The notes under the pieces: generated by a model
What the model saw: the letters and a program-made list of their open reading frames with translations, nothing else
Databases searched by the model: none
Told to the model about the DNA's origin: nothing
Assembly: GCA_009193035.1 (NCBI GenBank)
Contig: SWDT01000176.1
Coordinates: 1-64,000 of the forward strand
Length of the DNA stretch: 64,000 nt
Direction of reading: 5' to 3'
From: Halicephalobus mephisto
Taxonomy: Eukaryota; Nematoda; Chromadorea; Rhabditida; Panagrolaimidae
Shown: positions 23,453 through 35,388 of the stretch, piece by piece
Layout: each line of letters begins with the position of its first letter
Position numbering within the stretch: the stretch's first letter is position 1
Made by a program: the position numbers and the translations under genes

Positions 23453-24773
23453 ATGTCAGACGTACTATCTATTCTAAATTTCTCCTGGATTGAGAACAAA
23501 ACAGAGGTGGTTGAGTTATCTCAAGGCCAGTTCATCGCTTACATGGTCGTGGGCATTCCTTCTTGGATACTGTACATTTTAATAATTTTTTTGCTGATCA
23601 AACCGTCGAATCAGAAGGTTTTTGGAAGTTCTTACTTTAGATTAGCTACGATCGTTGGATTTTCGGTGAGATCTTACTGCTGTATATGCTGTTTTGAAAA
23701 ATTTCGAGATTTAAAACCACTCTAATTTAACAAATCCTAAACATGTCTTGATGGCTACTCTTATTAATATCAAATAATCTAGCCAGTTTGTTCATCTTCA
23801 AAAGATTCTGTAAAATAACAGTTTTGAAAAATACAAAAGCTGTAGTGAATTAACAAAAATGAACCAAAAAATTTCGAAATAAAAAACCAAAAATTGAAAA
23901 GTGATTTGCGATATGAAAGAAATATTTACGATAGTCAAATTTTGTTTAAAATTTGAGTTTTCTTGTAGTCTAATAAAATCGATGATTTTGCAGGATATAC
24001 TGCTATATATCGTCTTCAATTTCCAGCATAGGTTTCTTTTATTCGCTCCGTTATCCAAGCTCTATGTTGGAATCCCTGATAGAAGCTTCGTTCTCAGATT
24101 TATCGTTTTTGCAGGATATTTCTTGTATTATTTCAAAGGTTGTCTTGTGCTTGCAACATCACTCAACAGATGCACTTCTGTTTTGGCCTACAGGGCTCAT
24201 GAAACGATCTGGAAATACGCTTTAGGAATCTCTCTACTCTGTTCGGTTTTGATCGCTTTATCTCTTACCTGGTTTTACTTCTTTGCCAGGATCCTTCTGG
24301 TTCCCATGGACGCTTATGAAGTGACTTATGCCCTTGCCGTCGAAGTTGACCTCTTTCCATCTGAATCAGCTTTGAAGTTGGCTTTATTTGGGTTAATCTG
24401 CGGATCATTGGATCTCACTGTGAATGTAATTACTTGTGCAGCAATCTTGCGGAAGCGTCACAATAATGGATTCTTCAATAAAATCGCATTAGGACTCATG
24501 TTTATCACATTGATCGAGTTCGTCAACCAAATACTCTTGTTTGTGGTCGAAGGAAATCTGTTTATTTTGGGTACAATGAACATTTACGATGGAATCTACA
24601 ACGATTTCTACTTTTCACTGTGCTGGTTGACGGATTTAAGTACTTTACTCAAACCTTATACCTTCTTGTTGATGTCAAAAGCAGTCAGGTTATCTTTCTT
24701 GGAGACTTATTACAGATCCGTTAACAATCCCAGGTTGTTCAAAATTGTCCCCTCCAAAATTCAAACTATGTAA
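23453..24773 (+). CDS. Serpentine chemoreceptor, srg/srv-like
   Basis: Two exons (23453-23665 and 23994-24773) join in phase 0 to give 330 residues. The N-terminus has a glycosylation sequon (NFSW) before TM1, and seven hydrophobic segments can be traced. The motif FKGCLVLATSLNRCTSVL followed by HETIWK matches the TM3 end of the Srg/Srv group, as in the gene at 10.9-12.4 kb. The tail ends in a short basic segment. The intron (328 nt) is longer than most in the window. AATAAA lies at about 24819. Chemosensory function is family inference. Confidence 0.82.
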
Positions 24774-24839
24774 AAGTTGTTTTAATTGTATAAAAATACT
24801 ACTTTCTTATAATATTCCAATAAAAAGTATACTGTCCAG

Positions 24840-25028
24840 TGAAATTTAATATTAAACGGCAAAAACGAAATCAGAGATCATCATGAATTCAAAAATGTCT
24901 ACTAATGTTAAAAATTTACCATTTGAAGCTTAGTTAAGAATCTAGTTAAATGTAAAAACACAGATAAATTAGCTTACTGTAACTCTTATTACAGAAGATA
25001 TAAATTTGAATTACCAATGATTGAATAT
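24840..25028. other. Intergenic
   Basis: Short AT-rich spacer with nothing recognisable. Confidence 0.3.
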
Positions 25029-25029
25029 A

Positions 25030-25199
25030 CAGTAGAACTTGGATATGATATCCCTGCTATAACATATTTCTTGTTATAACATACGATGTGAGTGAGTTTG
25101 GTTAGTCTGCCTTCAAATTTACTTTGCTATAATTTATCCTTTATTATAAGATACGCTTTGCCCGGTCCCAAGAGGGTACCTTATATCCGAGTTCGACTG
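25030..25199. mobile_element. pogo/Tigger-type MITE with TA target duplication
   Basis: A 170-bp element starts CAGTAGAACTTGGATAT and ends with the inverse complement of CAGTCGAACTCGGATAT. It is flanked on both sides by TA. The terminal sequence is of the CAGT.GAAC..GG.TAT type widespread in pogo/Tigger-family elements of the Tc1/mariner superfamily. It has no coding capacity. Confidence 0.75.
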
Positions 25200-25201
25200 T
25201 A

Positions 25202-26360
25202 ATTAAATGTTAGATTCACTTTTGGATATTGTATATTATGATTATTATTTTATTTGCTTTGTTGTGGAATAAAACTATTTATAATATATCATTTTAAAAT
25301 AGTTTTAATGATCAGGAATTTTACTTTTTTGAATCTTAACTTGGGTTAGTTATTTAATATATTTCATGACATTGTTTTAAATGCCAGATACAATTTCCTT
25401 TTATGTCATTTCCTCTTAATAAGGCCACTCAAAACTAGCTGTTGATGAAAAGGCACGATTTTGGTTTTTATATATCAGGTATGTATTAATGTGAACTGTT
25501 ATTATAACATTGTAGGAAAAATGGTGTATTCGAATGGGGGGAGTCCAATAAAATTAAAGTCAACGCTCATGAATTCCTTATAATTTCTGAGAAAACTGTA
25601 GATTCTTATTCTACATGCAGTAGTCAGTAATATTTACTCAAATACGATAGAAAGAGCATAAAGAAAAAAGGATTCTCAGCAATTACAAATTAGAAAAGTT
25701 AGACTTGGCGGTAATAATAACAACTGCTTTCAGGATTCGCTATCCTGACCCTTTATTGTTATTAATACGTCAGCTGATTGGATGATCTTTTAAGCAATCG
25801 TGCGGTTTTTCGGACGGTTTAAACTCCGTCTTTCATGCCCCAATATGGTACATCATAATGAATTCCTAATGAAATGAAAAAGGTTGAAAATTTTTCATAA
25901 ATTCATAGAAAATTTTCCAAAATATGGTATTATATAATTACACACTAATTTGAATTCGAAGATCAAAAATTTACAGTTTGGTATAAAGTAATTTGAGTTG
26001 TAGAATTTCCTAGAAATTCATCTTTATACAAGTTTTTAACAATACCTGTTTATAATTTTTCATCAAGAGGAAATTCAGTGAAAGTATCAGAAATTTTTGA
26101 GGATTTTGTAGGATTTCTAAAATTCACTGCAACACTTTCAGAACCTTATAGAGCTTGAAGATAATCAGAAATTCTAGTCTCCAAAGTCAAAACAGTATCA
26201 TGTGAACGCCTACGTCGAATTTGCATTCACGCAATATTTCTACCCATTGTTTTTCACTCGATAGTCCAGATCAGTGATCACGAGTTTAATTCAACAGAGT
26301 TTCAAAAATCAACCCACTTTTTCCATATATGAATAATTCATTCTACAATAACTTCCTTTA
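25202..26360. other. Intergenic, AT-rich
   Basis: No gene is seen. The last part leads into a TATA-box-like TATATAAG near 26370, just upstream of the protease gene. Confidence 0.4.
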
Positions 26361-26369
26361 TGGAGGCTA

Positions 26370-26377
26370 TATAAGAG
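26370..26377 (+). promoter_or_regulatory. TATA box of the protease gene
   Basis: TATATAAG lies about 45 bp upstream of the likely start ATG at 26416, a spacing compatible with a very short 5' leader. Confidence 0.45.
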
Positions 26378-26415
26378 CGTTCATCCACTTGGAGATCATC
26401 ACGGCTTTCACTTCA

Positions 26416-27519
26416 ATGATTTCCCGAGTTCTGAATTCTGATTTCTCTGGCTTGCTTCGTCCAGGCTTGGACGAACAAGGAGACGGAGGACTTCAAGGGC
26501 TTCATGAACAAGTACCGTCTCCATTATAGTAATGAGACAGGAGAGTTCGACCGTCGGATGAAAATCTTCAACGACAATGTCAAGGCCATCGACGCCCTCA
26601 ACAAGGGTAAGGGACATGGAGGCCAGTACGGTATCAACAAGTTCTCGGCTATGACCCCTGAGGAATTCCAACAAACAATGCTGATGCCGAAGAGTATGGA
26701 CCCCCAGAAGAACAAGAATAAGGTCCGAAAACCAAGCCGGATCGTCATCCTCGCCACAAGAGACAGAGTATTCCGACTTCTTACGACTACAGAGATTATG
26801 GATGGGTCACTCCAGTCAGAGACCAAGGGGTTCGTTTCTTTACAGCTTTATAGAGAAAATCAGAAGTTTATGAGGAGTTCTGAAACATCTGAAATTCATT
26901 TCGAGAATATTTCATGATAAAACTCTTTCATCTAGTATAACTTTCTAAATTTCAGCAATGCGGTAGTTGTTGGGCGTTCACCGCCATCGCCGCACTTGAA
27001 TCCAATCTCCTCTCCTGGGAGCAACAGTCTCTGGACCTTTCTGAACAGAGTCTCGTCGATTGCGAGACCCAAAGTTATGGCTGCAATGGTGGATGGCTCG
27101 ATTACGCAATCGATCATATCCAGCAGTTCGGAGTGCCATTAGAAGCCAATTACCCCTACATCGAAGCTAACTCTGGGACTTGTTTCAGTGCCAACGGAGC
27201 TACCTATAACAACATCGACTACTGGTTGATCGACTCCGAAGCCGATATCCCATATCACATATACTACTATGGGCCCATTGGATTCTACTTCGGTGTCCCT
27301 AGTGCCTTTCAATACTACACTGGAGGAGTCTTTGACGTCTCCTCCTGCAACAACATAGATGGCTACCATGAAGTCACCATTGTCGGATACACCCCCGATT
27401 ACTGGATCGTAAAGAACAGCTGGGGAACGGGCTGGGGCGACAACGGATACGTCTACTACAAGAGAGGCAAGAACCTCTGTGGGATCGAAAATGAGTTGAT
27501 CGCCACAACCATTGCCTAA
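26416..27519 (+). CDS. Papain-family (C1A) cysteine protease with two apparent frame breaks
   Basis: Exon 1 runs from about 26416 to 26829 and exon 2 from 26956 to 27519, with an intron starting at GT 26830 and ending TTTCAG. Exon 1 has an I29 inhibitor-like propeptide (residues such as FKGFMNKYRLHYSNETGEF and YGINKFSAMTPEEF). Exon 2 is the mature enzyme, with QCGSCW (oxyanion Gln and catalytic Cys), a catalytic His in GYHEVTIVGY and Asn in VKNSWGTGWGD. The leader ATG and the mature domain are in one frame and the propeptide is in another. A shift is needed near 26430 (a LISLACFVQA signal-peptide core is out of frame with the ATG) and again near 26735, before IPTSYDYRDYGWVTPV. The two shifts cancel. 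The gene is either recently inactivated or the assembly has two indels. An AATAAA follows at about 27575. Confidence 0.75.
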
Positions 27520-27584
27520 TTGTTGGACCTTGGTCTTGAATGGAAAACATGTTATCTAAATAATGAGTTATTTTAATAAACGGC

Positions 27585-28600
27585 ATATATAAAACGAGAG
27601 TAATTCTAAATGACAGTGATTGATATTCGTATGACGCTTTTATGACTTCCGGGAATAGACTTAAAAAAATTGACGTAGAGTGGACTGTTTTGAAAATTTC
27701 AACATGGTTTAGACGTTTCTAGGAATTTCGACACAATCTAAAGACTTAAATTTGCATAACATTTGTAATTGGAATCTTCAGAGATTCTCAAATTTATTCA
27801 TTAGTAAAACTCTTTAAATCTTTCTAACGGTTGAAAACTGTTCGAAACTAACTGATGTTCATATTAAGACGATTTTATAGTAGTTTTTAATTTCAAACTT
27901 TTACTGGAATGATTTCCAAATGTGTGATTTTTATTGATAATCCAATTCAATGGACAATAATTCCCACGATAGAGTTTGAAACAATTTGTCTCTTCTTTGT
28001 TGATGCTGAATACATTAATAATAATGTTTTGATCAGTGTGAACTACATAGCGAATTTTTAAAATATAAATACTAGTATTACGTAATCTCGATCACTTAGC
28101 TTTAAATAATTTGTGGCAGTAAATTTTAATCACTTTAAAAATTTCTCAAATATTAAATCCCAATATGACTTATTTATTTTCTAGATTGAACAATAAACTG
28201 AATAATACTATCTCTGTAAGATATTTCTAAGATCTTATAAGTTTTTTCATTTCGTTCATTGTCTCTTGCAAATAAATCCCCAAGTCTATGAATGAACTTC
28301 GAAACCCTTGAAGGCAAACTTTTTCATTCATTAAACGCCAATTAAGTAAGTAAAATAGTAAAATAGTAAATTTGACCGATAAATGAATTTCTGTTGGCAA
28401 CCTTCTTATGTTGTTTTTTATTTTCTTCAAAACATTAAAAACCGGAATGTAGATCACTTTGCCAAAAACGGATGGACATTCATTCTCGTTTTTAATAAAC
28501 TGACTGTGCACTGTTACAAAGTAGACACTTTTTTTTTGTGTTTATTGATTGGTCACAAAGAAAAATAAACCGCTTTTATTTTATTGAAAAGTTAGTGCTG
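27585..28600. other. Intergenic
   Basis: AT-rich, no gene seen. Confidence 0.4.
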
Positions 28601-28607
28601 TTCCTAG

Positions 28608-29290
28608 ATGGGCTACAAATTGTATTATTTCGATGTAAAATTCCTCGCTGAACCTGCCAGGATGTTACTACATGCTGCGGGGCAGGATTTTGAGGATATC
28701 ACTTGGCCTATGGCTGAGTGGGAAGAATGGAAAAAGAGTAATTTATTTTGAAACTTTCTAGATTAATAAGCTTTTCAGAATCTCCTACGAAGAAAGCTCC
28801 ATGGTTAGAAGTCGATGGCCACGAGATTCCGGAATCCTTCGCTATCAATAGATTCTTGGCAAATAGATTCGGATTCGCAGGCAAGGACGAATTCGAAAAG
28901 GCTTTGGTCGATTCAACTGCGGACTTCGTAAAAGACACTTGGAAGAATGCGAGAGATTATTTTCTAGCTCTTACTGGAAGAAAAGAAGGGGATTTGAAAA
29001 AGCTGGAGGAAGAAGCTTTCAAATCAGCTTTGAATCCCGCCTTCGATTACATCAAGAAGCTTCTGGATAAGAGTGGGAGTGGCTTCATCGCCCCTTCTGG
29101 ATTGACGTGGATCGACTTTTGGCTAGCAGTAAACATTCTTCTCGTAAATGAACTCATCCCGGATTTCGAGAACAAGTTCGGATTTGCTCTTGAGTACCAA
29201 AAGAGAGTCCATAATCACCCAAAGATTAAGGCTTATGCCGAATCACGAAAGAACGTCAGAATCAGCTACCTCATAAAACCTAAAGAATAA
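28608..29290 (+). CDS. gst: Glutathione S-transferase, sigma-type
   Basis: Two exons (28608-28737 and 28779-29290) give 213 residues, the usual length. The N-terminal thioredoxin-like domain has the catalytic Tyr in LYYFDVKFLAEPAR (about residue 7) and the glutathione-binding APWLEVDG and PESFAINRFLA motifs (SNAIL-type position). The C-terminal all-helical domain has the expected GLTWIDFWLA motif. The substrate is probably glutathione plus electrophiles or prostanoid-like compounds, as in other nematode sigma GSTs, acting in the cytosol. The start ATG lies right after TTCCTAG, consistent with a trans-splice acceptor. The poly(A) signal is near 29379. Confidence 0.92.
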
Positions 29291-29400
29291 GCTTTAGAGT
29301 TATCATCAACTATAATCAAAATCTTACGTTGTTCTGGTCTTTGATCGCTAAAGGTTCTTTATTAAGGATTTATTTCGTAATAAATGTTTCACAATAATAG

Positions 29401-29561
29401 TGCATACAAAAGAAGTGTAATTTTCGGCACAGCAACAAATGGAAATCGTCACTATTGCGTTACAACTTTCGTCACAAATGTCAAATATTCACGAAAAATG
29501 TGACGATTGTGTCACATTTCGCAATTGTTACGGACCAAAAGTTACGCTTTTTTGTGTGTAG
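29401..29561. mobile_element. MITE family, copy A
   Basis: This 160-bp element has imperfect inverted ends (ACAAAAGAAGTGTAATTTTC against AAAAGTTACGCTTTTTTGTG). The core contains AACAAATGGAAATCGTCACT and CACGAAAAATGTGACGATT. Two further copies lie at 32992 (inverted) and 35389. There is no coding capacity. Confidence 0.75.
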
Positions 29562-30718
29562 AAGAGGGAAATAAATTCAATATATCACAAAGAACACTCC
29601 ATATCACTGAGGAGATTCATATCTGCTTCCTTCATACGTATGCTTACTACTTTGAAAGTAAATTCACTTTACTGCTTCCAAAGTAAACGTGATATTATAT
29701 AACAATTAAAAAATGATTTTTCAGATTTCGTCAACGTTTTCTTTCAATTTCCCCGATATCATCTATCATTACCATCGTAATTAAAGGCACGGAAAATGAA
29801 GTTGAACTTGTTTGGCAGTGTGCGTAAAGTCCAAATTATTGCTTATTTAATTGGCGCCTCAATAAATTCGGTTAACGACTTTGGGGAAATTTGATTCTTA
29901 ATCATTGAGAGCCAAGTCTCTTTAACTCTTATCTTAACTACTGTGGAAAACAAATAAAAAGTAATTAGTGATCATGATGTTCAAAAAAATGCTCATGATT
30001 TAACAGAAAAGGATCAAAAAGCCAAGAATGGATGATTAATCAGAAGTACCGCCGAAGAATCTGTTTTAAAACTTTTAATTTATATATCAATAGTCTAGTG
30101 AAGACATTCCATACTTTGTCCTTTTACGTGATATCGCGATAAAACAGCTGATTTTTTGACTACCCAAATTTTTAGGATATTAACAAAGTACGAAAATTAA
30201 GCTATTTTTACTGAGTGATTTGAAATTATTCTTCAGTTTAGATTTTGCAATCGATTCTTAAATTATATACTCTGTTGTATATCTAGAAACAGTGAGATTC
30301 AAAGTAAACGAAACTTTTTGAGAGCTAAGACTATTTCATCAGTTTGATCCAAAACAGATCAATAATGAAATTAATCTTTAAAGTTTCTAATCAATCACAA
30401 ACCGATTTTCTACTGTATAAAGTTAGAAATAATAAGATTCATTATATTCGACAGTTCTATTAGATTGTTATTCATAATCTTTATATGATGAAACTTTTAA
30501 AAAACGACGGTTTGTAACAAATATTATTTAAAGAATTTTCTTCAAACCCACTAAGTTGCTTGCATGTTTTTGTATAAATTCCAAATTATATTCTAAATAT
30601 GAAATTTAAATCTTTATAAACTTCTGAACGATTAAACAATAAACATACAACTACAAATCTTAAAAAATATAACAAAATGCTTAATATTTAATTAAAAATT
30701 GAATTTCTTATAGTCTCG
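29562..30718. other. Intergenic, AT-rich
   Basis: No gene or repeat recognised between the MITE and the DUF19 gene. Confidence 0.4.
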
Positions 30719-32495
30719 TTAATTGAGAAAGTATAAAGCAACAGAAAGTATTAGAGTCATCCCCAATCCAATGATCGAACCACTTGAAGTAAAGTTATCA
30801 CAATCAAGAGCATTTATCGTACAAGAACTGTAGTATTGTAGTTCGATCCTCTCAGCCTTACACTCATAAACAGCAGCATCCCTTCCACATTGACTGTTGA
30901 TGACTTTATTCATGCAATTTAATTCGTTTATTGCGTCGTCACAAGTAGTCACATTAGTCATGCAAGAAGAGTAATCGTAATTGCATCCCCACGTCTGTTT
31001 CAAACCTGAAGTAATATTATTAATTTCGTAAGCAAATAAAAACAAGTACCGTTTAGTCCACTTCCACATGAGTAGTTTTGCTCGGCGAATATGTATACCC
31101 AGAAAGCAGCCGTAGTATTATCAACACCCAAAGCGGTGCTGAAAGCGTCATAGCCGTATCCATTAGTGTTCCCACCGACGCATTGGTTGAAATCAGAATA
31201 TCGTTGACATATTTTGTCAATGTTATCCTTGCTCGCATTGAAGAATGTGTCTACTATATTAGTAAACGTTTGATTATTCGGAGGGAATGGAGTATCAGGG
31301 AGGCCCCAAGCTTTGAAGTAGTTTTTGAAGCAACTGGTCATGTTTCCAATATTAACGAATTTTCCACAATCAGGAGCCTTGGTGCACTTGGTGTTGTACT
31401 TAATATCAAGGGCTTCTGCATTGCATTCGTAGATGGCAGTTTCCGTTCCACATTGAACGTTAAGGACCTGATTTATGCAGTTGTAATAATTCAATTGATC
31501 ATCACAACTGGTGCCGTTTTTACAGGAGGAAAGATCGAATTTACAGCTAGCCCCTTGTTTATATCCCGTAAGACCATCTCCACAAGTGTATTGTTGGTCA
31601 AAGAAGGCAAAGACCCAGAAAGCGGCTGTGTCGTTGTTGACTCCTAAAGCTTGTCTGAAATTGTCGTAGTTGAATGTGCTGTTATCGGATCCAACACATT
31701 TGTAAAAATCAGCTTCACGCTTACAGGCAACATCGATGTTACTCACATTGGCTAGGAGAAAATTGTCGACAACTTTACTGTAATCGTCGGGGCTTGGAGG
31801 GAATGCGGCATCGGAGAATCCCCAAGCATTAAAATAACTTTTCAAGCACTTGGTCATGTTTCCAACCTCGATGAACCCATTACAATCAGGAGTTTTTGTC
31901 GTACAGGAACTGTAGTATTTTAGTTCGATGATCTCAGCATTACATTCATAAACAGCAGCATCTTTTCCGCATTCTAAATTGATGACTTTATTCAAGCAAT
32001 TTAATTCGTTTATTGCGTCGTCACAACTAGTCACATTAGTGATGCAAGAAGAGTAATCGTAATTGCATCCCCACATCTGTTTCAAACCTGAAGTAATATT
32101 ATTAATTTCGTAAGCAAATAAAAACAAGTACCGTTTAATCCACTTCCGCATGAGTAGTCTTGATCAAAGAAGAGATATACCCAGAAAGCAGCTGTAGTAT
32201 TATCAACACTCAAAGCGGTGCTGAAAGCGTCATAGGTGTATCCATTAGTGTTCCCACCGACACATTGGTAGAAGTTTGAATATCGTTGACATATTATGTC
32301 AATGTTATCCTTACTCGCATTGAAGAATGTGTCTACTTTATTAATAAACGTTTGATTATTCGGAGGGAATGGAGTATCAGGGAGGCCCCAAGCTTTGAAG
32401 TAGGTTTGGAAGCAACTGGTCATATCTGCAGGACTGCCAGCGGCTTCTACCGTAATAATAGAGGTAAAAAGAAGAAAAGTGATGAGTGATATCAT
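30719..32495 (-). CDS. DUF19 (T20D4.11-like) multi-domain secreted or GPI-anchored protein
   Basis: Three minus-strand exons (32495-32132, 32087-31050, 31005-30719) give 562 residues. The start is the ATG opening a signal peptide (SLITFLLFTSIITVEA). Repeating blocks follow: SCF..YF.AWG.PD.PFPP, NIDxIC.R...F..CVGG, TAAFWV and a Cys-rich C.....C.....CDD..N..NC segment. These match the DUF19 Cys pattern in about three copies, with the cysteines paired within each block. Many N-glycosylation sequons are present. The end is a hydrophobic segment (IIGLGMTLILSVALYF) after a small-residue stretch, so a GPI signal or TM tail is likely. Both introns are 44 nt and apparently the same sequence, indicating a duplicated exon-intron-exon block. 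The function of DUF19 proteins is unknown. Confidence 0.85.
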
Positions 32496-32499
32496 GGCT

Positions 32500-32990
32500 T
32501 CGACAACACACAGGAGATTGTTTGCCTCTGATTTTATAGTCACTGATATTCTGTGGCACTCCTTGTTATCAAATTAAATCGCGTCATTTACAACAAAGTG
32601 TTAAAAATAATGACTCAAAGCTAGTTAATTGAAGATAACTTCTCAGAATTCTTTTGAGTAATAAAAATTTATTAGACACAGAAATGGAACACAATTTTAT
32701 TTTCATCTTCTGTCCATCCAATTTAATGTGTATAGAAAGCATTAATGATGTATTTCTCAGATTTTGATAATTCAATCTTTTGCATTCTCCTTAAAAGTTC
32801 TGGGAATAGGTAATTCAGAATATTTGGCACCCATTATGTGCAAGTTTCTAATTGACGAAAATCTTGTTGGATATGGTTTGAATCTTCTAAAAAGATTTAT
32901 GTCGAACTAAATGGAAACTGTTGTACTTCAATCTTCTAGAAAAATCATTCCAGACTGGATTTGAATTACTTAGACAGATCCACTCAATGT
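32500..32990. other. Intergenic upstream of the DUF19 gene
   Basis: Nothing specific recognised. Confidence 0.35.
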
Positions 32991-32991
32991 C

Positions 32992-33146
32992 ATACACAAA
33001 AAATGTAACTTTTGGCCCGTAACAATTGCGAAATGTGATGCAATTATCACATTTTTCATGAATATTTGACATTTGTGACGAAAGTTGTAACGAAATAGTG
33101 ACGATTTCCATTTGTTACAGAACCAAAAGTTATATTTTTTGTGTCT
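32992..33146. mobile_element. MITE family, copy B (inverted)
   Basis: Reverse-orientation copy of the element at 29.4 kb, sharing AAATGTGATGCAATTATCAC-type core sequence and GACGAAAGTTGTAACG. The ends are inverted repeats around ACACAAAAAATGTAACTTTT. Confidence 0.75.
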
Positions 33147-33149
33147 ATG

Positions 33150-33490
33150 AAACTAATATTTGTTGGAAAGATGAAAGGAGGAATCTTCCAGAGTGTTCCA
33201 AACTAAATTAGATCCAAATCTTTGAAAAAGTTTCATTTCAGACTGAATTGAATCGAGATGCTTTATAAAGATTAATGCCAGACAGAGCCATAACTCTTAA
33301 TAAAAAAGAAGATCAAATGAATCGGGATTTGTAGAAAGATCTATTGTATTAAACGGGAACTTTGCAGCCAAATTTATGCAAGACTAAATTCGAATTTTTT
33401 AGAAAAATCTGCACGAGACCAGATTCGAATTTTTTAGAAAAGTTCATATCCGACCGAGCTAATTGAGGACCTTTTAGAATTGCCCCGGGG
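33150..33490. repeat. Degenerate tandem repeat, unit about 40-45 bp
   Basis: Diverged units of the type GACCAGATTCGAATTTTTTAG followed by AAAAATCTGC recur. The clearest pair is at about 33380-33460, with weaker ones back to 32880. No coding potential is seen. Confidence 0.45.
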
Positions 33491-34267
33491 GTATAAACGC
33501 TAAATCAGAGAATGATTGGGCGCCATCTTGAGTTGTACTTTTGTCTCACGTCTGTTCTTTATAAATAACTTTATTACTTTCGCGTCCTCATATTACTGCA
33601 TATTATAATTCAAGAGACTCTAAAACAACCAAGCATAGTCAATCACTGTGATATCCAGATATGGATTGAAAATTAATTTTTTAAATATCTTCATGATTTT
33701 TTGTCTTCGATTATCTAGTTTTTAAAATAAGAAATCATTTATTTACAAAGCTTGAGAATTAATCATAGGAAATTGTGATTCGTTTTTGACTTTCTTAATC
33801 CACCCAGTCAAGATTCAATCAGAACTGAATTCCTCCATGATCTCATTCAAGTCAGAGATCATCTTGAAGGGAGATTCGTCATCCAATATATCTCGGCATC
33901 AAAAGTAAAAAATCAAGTCGTTTCAAATATTAAGTTTTCAGAAGATTTCACAAATACAATTTTGAACAAATTCAACGATTCAGCTGCAGGAAATAACCGA
34001 ATTTGATTCCATTAAGGTTTTTGCAACGGATCCACTGACGACAAAAGCGTTATTTACGAGGACAAAACAAGTTTTTGCAGAATAAAACTATTTTCCAAAC
34101 ATGTGGATAGAAACGTCTTTTTCAGATCAGCGAAAACTACTATTCTTCTTCAACTACTTACAGAAAAAAACAATTTTTTTAAATTGAGTTTATTGGTATT
34201 GTGATGTGAAATATGAGAATTCCATAATAAATTGAAAACCACTCTTTTGTTCGGTTTCGAGATTCTA
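33491..34267. other. Intergenic
   Basis: AT-rich, no gene recognised. Confidence 0.35.
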
Positions 34268-34433
34268 AGGGGGAAGCGCGAACGCTATCCCCCGCACCCA
34301 AAAATTTAGCTGTTGGCGTACTCCAGTTCGGAGCAGCCATAGGGGTCAGCCTGGACCCGAAAGTGCAATGGGCAAGCCTCGCCCTAGAGATCTCGTCTTC
34401 TTGATCACGAGAACCTCCCAGCCAGGTAAGTTT
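34268..34433 (-). ncRNA. U1 spliceosomal snRNA
   Basis: On the minus strand the RNA starts with ACTTACCTGG, which pairs with 5' splice sites. It continues through the U1 landmarks: a stem-loop I with GATCAAGAAG (the 70K-binding loop, where nematodes usually have GATCAC.AAG), AGGGCGAGGCTTGCCCATTG and ATTGCAC (the U1A-type loop of stem II), CTGACCCCTATGGC, an Sm site AAATTTTTGG (34298-34307), and a terminal hairpin GCGTTCGCGC between GGGGG and CCCCC arms. Length about 166 nt is right for U1. It recognises pre-mRNA 5' splice sites as part of U1 snRNP. The upstream PSE is not pinned down. An open reading frame across this region is fortuitous. Confidence 0.94.
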
Positions 34434-34599
34434 ATGAGTTGTCTCATTTCCCCCTTCTGTATCTGCTCTACCACTCCTCTCTCGCACAAAAACTGACCTC
34501 ACTAGAGAAAAAAAGAAAGCATGTTCTCTAGCATGTGATGGAGGATAAGTGAACATGCCCGGTTTAGGCTCGTCTCATGTCACTTTGCAATTTTCTCTG

Positions 34600-35385
34600 T
34601 TGATTTTTGGCGCCAAAAAGCTATTCTAAAATCTGAATAAAAGAGATTTGCAAGAAAACAATCAGATCCGGAGATTCTGAATCTGCAATCAGAAGTCAGT
34701 GTCTGGGAAAAATGAAACAATTTAGGAAATATGTAATATTAAAAAATGAAATCATTCAATTTTCGTCTAATGGATATATGAAATTTCAAAAACGGACATC
34801 ACTGTTCCGTACATCCAGATTCCAAAAATCAACTTTAGTTTTAGATTCTGGATTAGAAATCGGTGTTTGGACAAAAATTCCGGATTTTAGAAAACATTGA
34901 AAATTAAACAGCTTCATCCAGTGGATGTGTGAAATCTCAAAGATTGAAAAACAGATTTCGAAGATCAACCTCCAATTTCGATAGAAGTCGGTATCTGAAC
35001 AAAATTCAGAGATTTTAAGAAATAAATATAATTCTCAAAGGAATCAAATTGGTTCAATTTCATCTAACAATCTTAAAATCGAAATTCAAAATATCAAATA
35101 TTTTTAAATTCAAGTTCAGACTCTGATTTTAACTTTCACCTTTGAAGTCGAAAATTTATATTCGAAGTTGAAAACCTCTGAAATTAAATGCAATTCTAAA
35201 AAATCAGGTTTCATTTCACAAATATATAATCCCAAAGGTCAGAATCCAAGATATCATATATCTGCATTCCGAAGATCAACTCCTAACTCCGACTCCCTAT
35301 TTGTAGTCTGCAACTCCGGTTACTGTATTTTAGACACTTTCTGTTGAAATTCCAGAATAGTTACAATCGCTATTTCGAAAACGTC
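34600..35385. repeat. AT-rich stretch with degenerate repeats
   Basis: A motif like AAATCGGTGTTTGGACAAAA followed by TTCCGGATTTTAG recurs in diverged form at about 34695, 34857 and 34987. No gene is seen. Confidence 0.4.
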
Positions 35386-35388
35386 ACC

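Noticed and set aside
34179..34556. Arg-rich open frame across the U1 locus
   Set aside because: The sequence is accounted for by the U1 snRNA. The frame has no family signal.
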